Shown here one piece after another: positions 41,401 to 47,368 of a DNA stretch of 47,368 nt (positions are counted from its first letter, which is position 1; the number at the start of each line of letters is the position of its first letter). The stretch is taken from positions 1-47,368 of the forward strand of contig JAUYHA010000006.1 of NCBI GenBank assembly GCA_030690265.1, given 5' to 3'. This DNA is from Dehalococcoidales bacterium. Its GTDB lineage: Bacteria > Chloroflexota > Dehalococcoidia > Dehalococcoidales > UBA2162. The position numbers and the translations under genes are program-made. Under the pieces are notes generated by a model. The model was not told the DNA's origin, searched no databases, and worked only from the letters and a program-made list of their open reading frames with translations.

Positions 41401-41669
41401 AACTGATAACCAAGAAATTGAGTGAGGGGCACCCCAATGTAGTTGATATTATTAATCGGGGGAAGGTAAACAGCGTTCTCAATACTATTACCGGGGGAGG
41501 AACGGCACTTAGAGACGGCTTTTATATCCGGCGGGCGGCTACCGAGAAGCGCCTGCCCTGTTTTACCTCTATTGATACCGCCCGTGCTGCCGTCGAGACT
41601 CTGGTCAGCGGAGACAGGGCTTACAGTGCTGAACCTTTGCCTGACTACAGGAGAAAGAGACCGCAGTGA
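38409..41669 (+). CDS. carB: Carbamoyl-phosphate synthase large subunit
   Basis: 1086 residues from a TTG start at 38409, with GGAG at 38401 and the upstream TGA overlapping. Two tandem ATP-grasp synthetase halves ([20 protein letters not shown] and [20 protein letters not shown]), [17 protein letters not shown] and [15 protein letters not shown] loops, and a C-terminal MGS-like allosteric domain are present. It makes carbamoyl phosphate for pyrimidines and arginine. No carA is in the window. The start overlaps the pyrK-like gene at its 3' end (GTGA). Confidence 0.96.
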   Translation: MTNKPSKVLIIGSGPIIIGQAAEFDYAGTQACKAMREEGVTSVLVNSNPATIMTDEDIADIVYIEPLTLEMLTRIIERERPDGLLPTLGGQTGLNLAVELADAGVLDKYNVRSLGTPIQTIRNAEDRELFRQLLIDIGEPVPPSATVTSLKEARKVAEEIGLPVIIRPSYTMGGMGGGVAKTRKALGTVVSYGLSASPTHQVLVERSLAGWKEVEYEVMRDAADNCITVCNMENFDPMGVHTGDSIVVAPSQTLTNQEYQMLRSASLKIIRALKIEGGCNIQFGLDPKSRQYFVIEVNPRVSRSSALASKATGYPIARVAAKIAIGKRLDEIPNAVTGKTMASFEPALDYVVVKIPRWPFDKFASGERLIGTQMKATGEVMAIDRCFEAALQKAIRSLEFDSRSLLWEDPRWGQEENFNSVSLEPNDLRLWMLMAALRRGIAPEALAGRTGIDLWFLTKMQNIVVMEKQLLSQPLTPELLRQAKRLGFSDEQIGTLADRLAEQVRELRHQWNIRPVYKMVDTCAAEFEAVTPYFYSTYEEENEAEPIKENKAVVIGSGPIRIGQGLEFDYCSVHSAWALQESGYKSIMVNSNPETVSTDFDTSDRLYFEALDEESLRDILENESGQVLSEGLVANGFPPSIVQFGGQTAINLSQSLSYAGMPLLGSTADAIDLASDRGKFENFLSRLGVPQPPGGGATTIDEALNMAKLIGYPVLVRPSYVLGGRAMEIVHNATELISYMRLAMELNTRHPILIDKYLYGKEVEVDAVADGESVFIPGIMEHIERAGVHSGDSMAVYPGVNLTEQEVETLVDYTVQIGLALQVKGLINIQFVIMPGDDASGSLVYVLEVNPRASRTIPFISKVTGVPMVKVATKIMLGKSLKEQGYRTGLGKRQKLVAIKAPVFSMSKLLGVDTYLGPEMKSTGEVMGIDYTFNAALTKALQAAGLMLSPRGAMLLSIADRDKPEALPIIRKLSSAGYRLYATEGTAAMIEAAGLPVKLITKKLSEGHPNVVDIINRGKVNSVLNTITGGGTALRDGFYIRRAATEKRLPCFTSIDTARAAVETLVSGDRAYSAEPLPDYRRKRPQ

Positions 41670-42499
41670 AGCAAGCTACAGGTAAGGTAATCAGTAACGA
41701 ACAAATTCTAAAAGAGCTTGAACGCCCCGGAGCCAGAACTATCCTCGGAAGCTGGCTTCTCTGGCTTGAATGTCCGGAAATAGCTCACGAAGCCAGACCG
41801 GGACAATTCGTGATGGTGGTCTGTGGGAGTGAAAGTTTTCTGCCTCGGCCCTTCAGCATTCATCAGGTAAAGGGAGATAACCTGGCCCTTTTCTTTGCTG
41901 CCTATGAGGACGGGAAGGGCACAACCTGGCTGTCTCAGGTTAAGGTTGCTAGTAAGATAGGACTCCTCGGCCCGCTCGGTAACGGTTTTTCAATCTACCC
42001 TGGCTCGCATAATTTGCTGCTGGTGGCGGGGGGTATTGGTATTGCCCCCTTATACTTTTTAGCTACTCAGGCACTAAACCACAGCCACGAGGTGAAACTA
42101 ATTCTGGGAGCATCGGGAGCATTTAAACCATCTGGGGAACCAAATCCTGTCCAGCATTATCCTGAAGAGCTTTTGCCGCGTGGAATAGAGATAGAGACAA
42201 TTACTACGTCCCCGGATGGTATGACAGGGAATGTTGTAGAACTAATACCTGGACACGTCAGTTGGGCAGACCAGGTCTTTGCCTGCGGGCCTTTACCAAT
42301 GTATAAAACAATGGCTCAGATGCCGGAACTTAAGGGCAAACAGGTCCAGGTTTCCCTGGAGGTAGTGATGGGATGTGGGCGGGGGGTCTGCTACGGATGC
42401 ACGATAAAGACAAAGAGTGGATTGAAGCGGGTCTGTGAGCATGGCCCGGTGTTTCACCTGGATGATATCCTCTGGGATGAGTTCACTCTGAAGAGTTAA
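41666..42499 (+). CDS. pyrK: Dihydroorotate dehydrogenase electron-transfer subunit (PyrK-like)
   Basis: 277 residues from a GTG overlapping the carB stop. [25 protein letters not shown] is the FAD-binding region, [16 protein letters not shown] the NAD-binding region, and the C-terminal [23 protein letters not shown] provides the four [2Fe-2S] cysteines. It passes electrons between NAD and PyrD. Position after carB supports pyrimidine synthesis, though related ferredoxin reductase-like subunits look similar. Confidence 0.88.
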   Translation: MKQATGKVISNEQILKELERPGARTILGSWLLWLECPEIAHEARPGQFVMVVCGSESFLPRPFSIHQVKGDNLALFFAAYEDGKGTTWLSQVKVASKIGLLGPLGNGFSIYPGSHNLLLVAGGIGIAPLYFLATQALNHSHEVKLILGASGAFKPSGEPNPVQHYPEELLPRGIEIETITTSPDGMTGNVVELIPGHVSWADQVFACGPLPMYKTMAQMPELKGKQVQVSLEVVMGCGRGVCYGCTIKTKSGLKRVCEHGPVFHLDDILWDEFTLKS

Positions 42500-42569
42500 A
42501 CTTTATGACTGGTGTCTAAAAGAAGAAGGGCTATTAAAGGCGGTTTATCTTGTGCAGAATAACCGAATT

Positions 42570-44231
42570 CTAGCTGACCCCGATGATGTCTCCTGCTTTC
42601 AGGGCAAGATGGAGAGCCAGGCGGGTTTCGCCATCCTCCAGGTTCAGGTCAGCTATTTCCTGAATCCGCTGAAGGCGATAGAGCAGGGTATTACGGTGAA
42701 TGTGGAGGGCTTGTGCGGTTTCGGCAAGGGTTGAGCATTCCAGCCGGGCTTGTAAGGTGCCCATTAACTCTCCGCCGTGCTTCCGGTCGTATTCAGCGAG
42801 ACGTCCGATACATTCCTGATAGAAAGTCTTAAGCTCGTCCGGGTTAATTGAGAAAAGTAAACGGTAAATGCCAAGGTCGCCGAAGTAGGTGATGCTTCCT
42901 TTGCCGAAGAGCTGTGTTCCCATAGCCAGGGCTTGCTCCGCTTCCTGATAGGCTAGCTTAAGCTTTCTTAGAGTGGGATAAAATCGCCCGATGCCAATAG
43001 ATACCACTGTCCCATTCAGAGAGGACATTATTCTCTGCTGACTCTGTTGTGCCCATTCTTTGAGTCTGGCGGGTGTAGTATCTTCCTGTCTGACCGGGTG
43101 GAGCAGGACAACGGCATCACCCATAACCTGGCAAAATATTTCTGCGTTTGCCAGGGCAAACCCTTTTTTAAGTAGCTCAACAGCGTTTTTGCTCAGGTTT
43201 AGCTCTTTCTCTTTAGCTCCCTGTGGCGATGAGCCGTGAGTTGACAATTCAACCCGCAGAGCAAGGACAAAGTGACTTGAAGTTAAATCGTAGCCAAAAC
43301 GTTCGGCTCTGTTGATAATCTCTGTGTCTGTCTGAAAGTTGCCGGTGAGCAGGTCGCTGAGGAAGTCTGTCTGGATACGGTCTGCCGTCTCGACCACTGC
43401 CTGCTCCCGTGCCGCCACAATGGCACAGGCAGCGGCCCCCTGTGCTGCTGCCACCCACTCCAGCTCTCCCATTTCCTGCTCCTTGCCTAAAATGCAGATA
43501 AATCTGGAGATATGTTCGGTAATGATTATTGGAGCTACAATTGATACCATACCGGGCAGGGAAAGTTTGAACTTGGCCACAGGCGGGTCAGAAGCACTAA
43601 GTGTGGTTGTGGCAAGCCAGCCGAGAATGGCGGGTTTCAACTCCTTAAGGAGGTGGTTTGTTTTCTCCTGGGAGAGTGGATGGTCGGGTGGGGCATTGTA
43701 GTTCTCTAACTCAAAGGTTTCATCTGCTATGGCAATAGTCTTGCCGGTAATCTCAAAAAGCTTCCCGGTGATGGCAGGTATGCCCTTGCCGTGGATGGCT
43801 TGCTCAATTAGCTGGCGTGAGATTGCCTGTTCTTGCTGATATTGCTGGCTGCGCAGTTCGATGATAGTCTTTGTTACTGACTGCTCAATTCGGTGGAAAC
43901 TGCTGCCCGCCGGCAGTTGGAAAAGAGGCATACCCAGCTCTTCCGCAGCCTTTTTAGCCTCGGGTGGGACTTGCCCCAGGACAGCTACTGCAGCTATACC
44001 GCTTTTGCCAAGTGATTCCAGCAGGCGGGGAAGAGTCATTCTCTCATCCAGAAGTCTCACCGTCTTTACCGAAACGAGGGCAAGCTCGCCTCCCCTGATT
44101 GAATCAAAAGCCGGTGGTGTTGGTTTTAAAGTTACCACCCAGCCTACTTCCCGGCTGAGGCCGGCTTCACCAGCCAGTATCCTGGTGCGGCGGGGCAGGG
44201 CTAATTTATAGATTTGCTCGACGGTGCTCAT
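42570..44231 (-). CDS. PucR-family transcriptional regulator
   Basis: 553 residues. An N-terminal purine-catabolism-regulator-like domain (LALPRRTRILAGEAGLSREVGWV) is followed by a GGDEF-like regulator region and a C-terminal PucR helix-turn-helix (LECSTLAETAQALHIHRNTLLYRLQRIQEI). It lies 15 nt after glutamine synthetase on the same strand, so it is probably co-transcribed with it and may respond to nitrogen state. Confidence 0.9.
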   Translation of the reverse strand: MSTVEQIYKLALPRRTRILAGEAGLSREVGWVVTLKPTPPAFDSIRGGELALVSVKTVRLLDERMTLPRLLESLGKSGIAAVAVLGQVPPEAKKAAEELGMPLFQLPAGSSFHRIEQSVTKTIIELRSQQYQQEQAISRQLIEQAIHGKGIPAITGKLFEITGKTIAIADETFELENYNAPPDHPLSQEKTNHLLKELKPAILGWLATTTLSASDPPVAKFKLSLPGMVSIVAPIIITEHISRFICILGKEQEMGELEWVAAAQGAAACAIVAAREQAVVETADRIQTDFLSDLLTGNFQTDTEIINRAERFGYDLTSSHFVLALRVELSTHGSSPQGAKEKELNLSKNAVELLKKGFALANAEIFCQVMGDAVVLLHPVRQEDTTPARLKEWAQQSQQRIMSSLNGTVVSIGIGRFYPTLRKLKLAYQEAEQALAMGTQLFGKGSITYFGDLGIYRLLFSINPDELKTFYQECIGRLAEYDRKHGGELMGTLQARLECSTLAETAQALHIHRNTLLYRLQRIQEIADLNLEDGETRLALHLALKAGDIIGVS

Positions 44232-44246
44232 ATCTTCTCTGCCCGG

Positions 44247-45599
44247 TCAAATTGTTTCTAAGTAGCGCTCCAGCTCCCAGGGACTTACTTGCTTGCGGTA
44301 TTCATCCAGTTCTATGGTCTTGGCATCAATAAACCGCGTGTAAAGATATTCGCCTAAAGCCTCTTGCACCACTTCGTCTTGCCTCAGTGCCTCAAGGGCT
44401 TCTTCCAGGGTAGCTGGCAAAAGACCGATATGTCGCCGCTTCAGTTCTGCGGCATCAAAGGCAAAAAGGTTTTCTTCGACCGGGGGCGGCAGAGGCAGTT
44501 TCTTCTTTATACCGTTGATGCCGCACTTGAGCATTACGGCAAAGGCAAGGTAGGGGTTACAGCTGGGGTCAGGACTTCTCAATTCAATCCGGGTGGTTTC
44601 CACTTTTCCCTTATCCACTTCAGGGACCCGGATAAAGGCTGAACGGTTCGTTCTTGCCCAGCTGATATAGATAGGAGCTTCAAAACCGGAGACAACCCTT
44701 TTGTAGGAGTTGACCAGTGGAGCTACAATAGCGCTGATGCTGCGGGCGTGATTAATCTGCCCTGCCATGAAGTGTTTGCCCAGTTCTGAGAGGCCGTATT
44801 CGTCGGCCGGGTCGGCAAAAGCATTCTGTCCATTCGTCAGGCGGATTAAACTCTGATGGGTATGCATACCGCTGCCTTCCAGTCCAAAAATCGGCTTTGG
44901 CATAAAAGTGGCTAGTAAACCGTGTTTCTGAGCTATGGCTTTTACTGTATACTTGAGGGTTATGATGCGGTCGGCAATCCTGAGGGCGTTGTCATACCCC
45001 AGGTCTATCTCATGCTGTCCCATAGCTACTTCATGATGGCTTGCTTCTATCCTGATACCTAAAGCCTGTACCGCCTTGACCATCTCGATGCGTGCCAGGG
45101 TCGTTACTTCGGTTGCCATATCAAAGTAACCCCCCCGGTCATAGTGGGCTGGCATCACTTTGCCGGTGTCCCCCGGTTTGAAGATGAAAAACTCAACTTC
45201 CGGTGCCACCCGGTACTCATAGCCGAGCTCCCTTGCATCGTTCTGAGCTTTTGCCAGCACGGCTCGCGGGTCACCGGTAAATAATTCCCCTTTTGGTGTG
45301 TAAATCCAGCAGATGACCCTGGCCGTAGCTTCGGTTTCTTTTTCCGGGAGCACCATAAAAGTGTCCAGGTCAGGTTTGAGGTACATATCACTTTCCAGGA
45401 TACGGGCAAACCCCTCTATTGCCGAGCCGTCAAACCACTTGCCCCGCTCTATACAGTCGGCAAACTGCTCCACGGGAATGGTCACTGTCTTCATAATTCC
45501 GGTCAGGTCGGTAAACTGTAAATTTATGAAGCGAACTTTTTCCTTCTCCGTTATTTTGATAATTTCAGCCGGTGTGATTTTACTGGCTCTGATTTTCAT
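44247..45599 (-). CDS. glnA: Glutamine synthetase, type I
   Basis: 450 residues, a GSI-alpha-like length. VRFINLQFTDLTGIMKTVTIP, EVEFFIFKP, GSGMHTHQSL and NSYKRVVSGFEAPIYISWARTNRSAFIRVP carry the metal, glutamate and ATP-binding residues. Where adenylylated enzymes have a Tyr in NLYxLP, this has NLFAFD, so covalent adenylylation is unlikely. It makes glutamine from glutamate and ammonia. It has a GGAGG ribosome site and a consensus promoter 83 nt upstream. Confidence 0.95.
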   Translation of the reverse strand: MKIRASKITPAEIIKITEKEKVRFINLQFTDLTGIMKTVTIPVEQFADCIERGKWFDGSAIEGFARILESDMYLKPDLDTFMVLPEKETEATARVICWIYTPKGELFTGDPRAVLAKAQNDARELGYEYRVAPEVEFFIFKPGDTGKVMPAHYDRGGYFDMATEVTTLARIEMVKAVQALGIRIEASHHEVAMGQHEIDLGYDNALRIADRIITLKYTVKAIAQKHGLLATFMPKPIFGLEGSGMHTHQSLIRLTNGQNAFADPADEYGLSELGKHFMAGQINHARSISAIVAPLVNSYKRVVSGFEAPIYISWARTNRSAFIRVPEVDKGKVETTRIELRSPDPSCNPYLAFAVMLKCGINGIKKKLPLPPPVEENLFAFDAAELKRRHIGLLPATLEEALEALRQDEVVQEALGEYLYTRFIDAKTIELDEYRKQVSPWELERYLETI

Positions 45600-45641
45600 C
45601 TGCTGCCACCTCCTGCTTAAAACTAGTCCTCTGTGGAAAGA

Positions 45642-45658
45642 AAATAGGAGTCCTATTT
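45642..45658. promoter_or_regulatory. Palindrome in the glutamine synthetase leader
   Basis: AAATAGG-AGT-CCTATTT is an exact 7-bp inverted repeat located just downstream of the expected start of the glnA transcript, a suitable repressor site. Its arms resemble the palindrome ATAGGAATTCCTAT at 22378. Confidence 0.45.
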
Positions 45659-45681
45659 GTGCAAAATAACCAACTACCTGA

Positions 45682-45711
45682 ATTATACTTGTTGGGAGAA
45701 TAAAGTGTCAA
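45682..45711 (-). promoter_or_regulatory. Consensus promoter of the glnA-pucR operon
   Basis: On the minus strand TTGACA (45711-45706), an 18-bp spacer and TATAAT (45687-45682). Confidence 0.75.
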
Positions 45712-45740
45712 TCAGTATAGAAGCAGACCGTTTAGCAGAT

Positions 45741-45892
45741 GTCACCCTGAGCACATTCGCTCCGTTCACTCTGACTTATCGGAACGAGTCGAGGCAAGTC
45801 GGAACGAGTTCACTCTGACGATAATCGGAACGAGTGCAGTGTAAACTTAGCGAAGGGTCTTGGGGTGGTGTGGATTCGCTCCTCAGAATGAC
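45741..45892. repeat. CACCCTGAGC/CTCAGAATGAC repeat
   Basis: A near copy of the element at 33997: GTCACCCTGAGCACATTCGC opens, TCCTCAGAATGAC closes, with two CGGAACGAGT segments inside. It lies in the 507-bp gap between the glnA promoter and the crotonase promoter; no gene is visible there. Confidence 0.75.
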
Positions 45893-45928
45893 ATTTGACA
45901 CTCTAATTATATAGAAGGGGATAAAAAG

Positions 45929-45957
45929 TTGACTTGAACTTTTGGTGGTGCTACAAT
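45929..45957 (+). promoter_or_regulatory. Promoter of the crotonase operon
   Basis: TTGACT (45929-45934), a 17-bp spacer and TACAAT (45952-45957). It leaves a leader of about 140 nt with two further GGAGG-like motifs before the real ribosome site GAGGAGG. Confidence 0.7.
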
Positions 45958-46106
45958 GCGCAACTACATAAGTTAAAGAAAGGAGGTGGCGATAGGGGGT
46001 AGTTAAAGTAAGTTATCTCCAGAAAATGTAACATTGGCTTCTTAACCAGCGGGGTGGGTGGAGGTGGTGACAAGCAATCTTGTTACAAAGAGGAGGTTAG
46101 CAGAAA

Positions 46107-46943
46107 ATGGCATACCAGTTTATTCTCTACGATAAGGAATCGGGAGCGGCAATCATAACCATAAATCGGCCGCAGGTGTTAAATGCCTGGCACGGGCGGA
46201 CGAAGATGGAGATGATAAGCGCCATTGAAGATGCGGAGTCTGACCCCAGCGTGCTGGGGATTATTTTTACCGGGGCGGGACGAGCTTTTAGCGCCGGAGG
46301 CAGCAAGGAATACTGGGGCCTCGGCACGGAAAGGTCAGACGATAAAGAGGAAGCCCCCTCCCACTGGCTCCCCGGAGATGAAGAACGGCAGCGCTGGATG
46401 CAGGAAGTAGACTCAAACCGGTTGGTGGATGTTGTTCTGGGCTGTCGCAAGCCGACTATCGCCGCCATTAACGGGGTAATAGTTGGGGGTCCTCTCGGGC
46501 TGGTGTGTGCCTGTGATATCAGAATAGCCTCTGACCGGGCTCAGCTTCGCAGTGCCTTCGGCAGAAGGGGACATACCCTTAATGTCGGAGTATCATACTG
46601 GTTGCCCCGAATTATCGGCATGGGCCATACCCTTGAGCTTGCCTATACCAATGATATCTGGGATGCCAGGGAGATGGAGCGGGTCGGTTTCGTGAACCGG
46701 ATTGTCCCCCATGAAGAGCTTATTCCATACTGCAAAGATATGATTAAAAGGATGAGTATGACCAGCCCGGTTCTCCTTAACGCTATCAAGAAATCGGTGC
46801 GTAAAGCCTATGAAGCGAGGGATATAGTAGAAGGGCGGCAGTGGGAAGGTTGGGGGATGAGGGCGGCACAGAGCAGCCAGGACGCCCGCGAAGCAGAGCA
46901 GTCCCTGCTGGAAAAACGAGACCCGGTATATAAGGGGCAGTAA
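46107..46943 (+). CDS. Crotonase-superfamily (enoyl-CoA hydratase/isomerase-like) protein
   Basis: 278 residues. ITINRPQVLNAW, GIIFTGAGRAFSAGG and INGVIVGGPLGLVCACDIRIAS give the CoA-binding fold and oxyanion hole. Compared with rat enoyl-CoA hydratase, the positions of catalytic Glu144 (in CEL) and Glu164 (in QPE) read by eye as Gly (LGL; FGRRGH), so simple hydration is doubtful. A 30-residue insert (about 70-100, WGLGTERSDDKEEAPSHW) follows the oxyanion loop. It has its own promoter and a GAGGAGG ribosome site and precedes a paralogue. Confidence 0.85.
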   Translation: MAYQFILYDKESGAAIITINRPQVLNAWHGRTKMEMISAIEDAESDPSVLGIIFTGAGRAFSAGGSKEYWGLGTERSDDKEEAPSHWLPGDEERQRWMQEVDSNRLVDVVLGCRKPTIAAINGVIVGGPLGLVCACDIRIASDRAQLRSAFGRRGHTLNVGVSYWLPRIIGMGHTLELAYTNDIWDAREMERVGFVNRIVPHEELIPYCKDMIKRMSMTSPVLLNAIKKSVRKAYEARDIVEGRQWEGWGMRAAQSSQDAREAEQSLLEKRDPVYKGQ

Positions 46944-47059
46944 ACTCAAACCGGGAACCCTAAGAGATAGAGCTAAAAACTATTGCTCTTTAGCGCAGGT
47001 GGTGCTATGCTTTGGATTAATATACCTTGATTAAAAATAAATTAGGAGTGTACTAAAAA

Positions 47060-47368
47060 ATGGCTTACAAATTAATTCTCTTTGATAAGGACAAAGAAAC
47101 CGGGGCGGCGGTTATTACTTTGAATAAACCGGAAGTGCTTAATGCCTGGGGCGGCATGATGAAAGCAGAAATAATGGATGCCGTTAATAATGCCAGTGAG
47201 GACCCCTCGGTAACGGGATTGATTTTCACCGGAGCGGGGCGGGGCTTTAGCGCCGGCGGCTACCGGGCGATAGGTGGCAAAAAGGACCCGGACTACGAGC
47301 CGACTCTTTCCGATGCCGGAACAGTCCAGTCACATTATGACTGGCTCCCCGGGGATGAGGAGCGGGCT
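47060..47368 (+). CDS. Crotonase-superfamily protein, 3' part beyond the window
   Basis: The first 103 codons are present, with TTAGGAG upstream, and the frame runs open to the window end. MAYKLILFDKDKETGAAVIT, NKPEVLNAWGG and LIFTGAGRGFSAGG closely match the upstream crotonase, including the insert ending in WLPGDEER. It is a tandem duplicate, 116 bp downstream. The active-site residues lie outside the window. Confidence 0.85.
   Translation, partial: MAYKLILFDKDKETGAAVITLNKPEVLNAWGGMMKAEIMDAVNNASEDPSVTGLIFTGAGRGFSAGGYRAIGGKKDPDYEPTLSDAGTVQSHYDWLPGDEERA

Overview
The window reads as a contig end (it opens with a run of 16 C) from a bacterium that is most likely a Dehalococcoidia-type Chloroflexota. 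This is an inference from gene content and style: lipoproteins instead of soluble periplasmic proteins, frequent GTG and TTG starts, a tungstate/molybdopterin cluster, CydA-like respiration, and intergenic repeats of the 'TCATTGCGAG' and 'CACCCTGAGC' types. No rRNA or complete tRNA gene is present to confirm it.

Layout. 1-382: contig edge with a decayed fragment that may come from a serine recombinase. 383-7667 (minus): a tight nine-gene operon running from two cupredoxin-like lipoproteins through a small membrane protein, a single-subunit cytochrome bd-like oxidase (CydA family, no CydB), a membrane-anchored cytochrome c and a tandem-UspA protein to an Mrp/NBP35 ATPase, a zinc-ribbon protein and a NirJ/AhbC-like radical SAM enzyme. 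Three unrelated proteins of this operon carry the same C-terminal ~50-residue PCP_red-type helical module. 7881-15356 (plus): a divergent set with a degenerate receiver protein, a histidine-rich beta-propeller lipoprotein, a double-cupredoxin lipoprotein, a rhodanese lipoprotein, and a GAF-GAF histidine kinase with a NarL-type regulator. Together these look like an uncharacterised extracytoplasmic copper/heme electron-transfer system with its own maturation and control genes.

15357-25489: metal-cofactor region. A tRNA 3' fragment and palindromic repeats precede a Moco/Tuco-type riboswitch with an intrinsic terminator and the tungstate transporter tupABC; then come moaA, moaC, and (minus strand) moeA, moaB and a pyruvate-kinase-C-domain protein. 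A small AT-rich island (20.8-22.9 kb) with a tail-to-tail HicB/HicA pair, a DUF5343 protein and two small proteins splits the molybdopterin genes. A MITE-like element abuts the tupC stop codon.

25765-42499: mostly housekeeping genes. HtpX protease with an EF-hand-like loop, an APC permease, UspA, two TrkA-type proteins, ComEA/ComEC, a PLD/zinc-ribbon protein, a dienelactone hydrolase-like protein, a PNPOx-family protein, DNA polymerase IV, a HEPN-like TIGR02391 protein overlapping carB, and a PyrK-like subunit. 42570-45599 (minus): glutamine synthetase followed by a PucR-type regulator. 46107-end: two tandem crotonase paralogues, the second cut by the window end; the complete copy lacks both classical hydratase glutamates.

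Intergenic gaps are filled by at least three families of imperfect palindromic repeats. All family calls come from reading motifs by eye; no database search was run.
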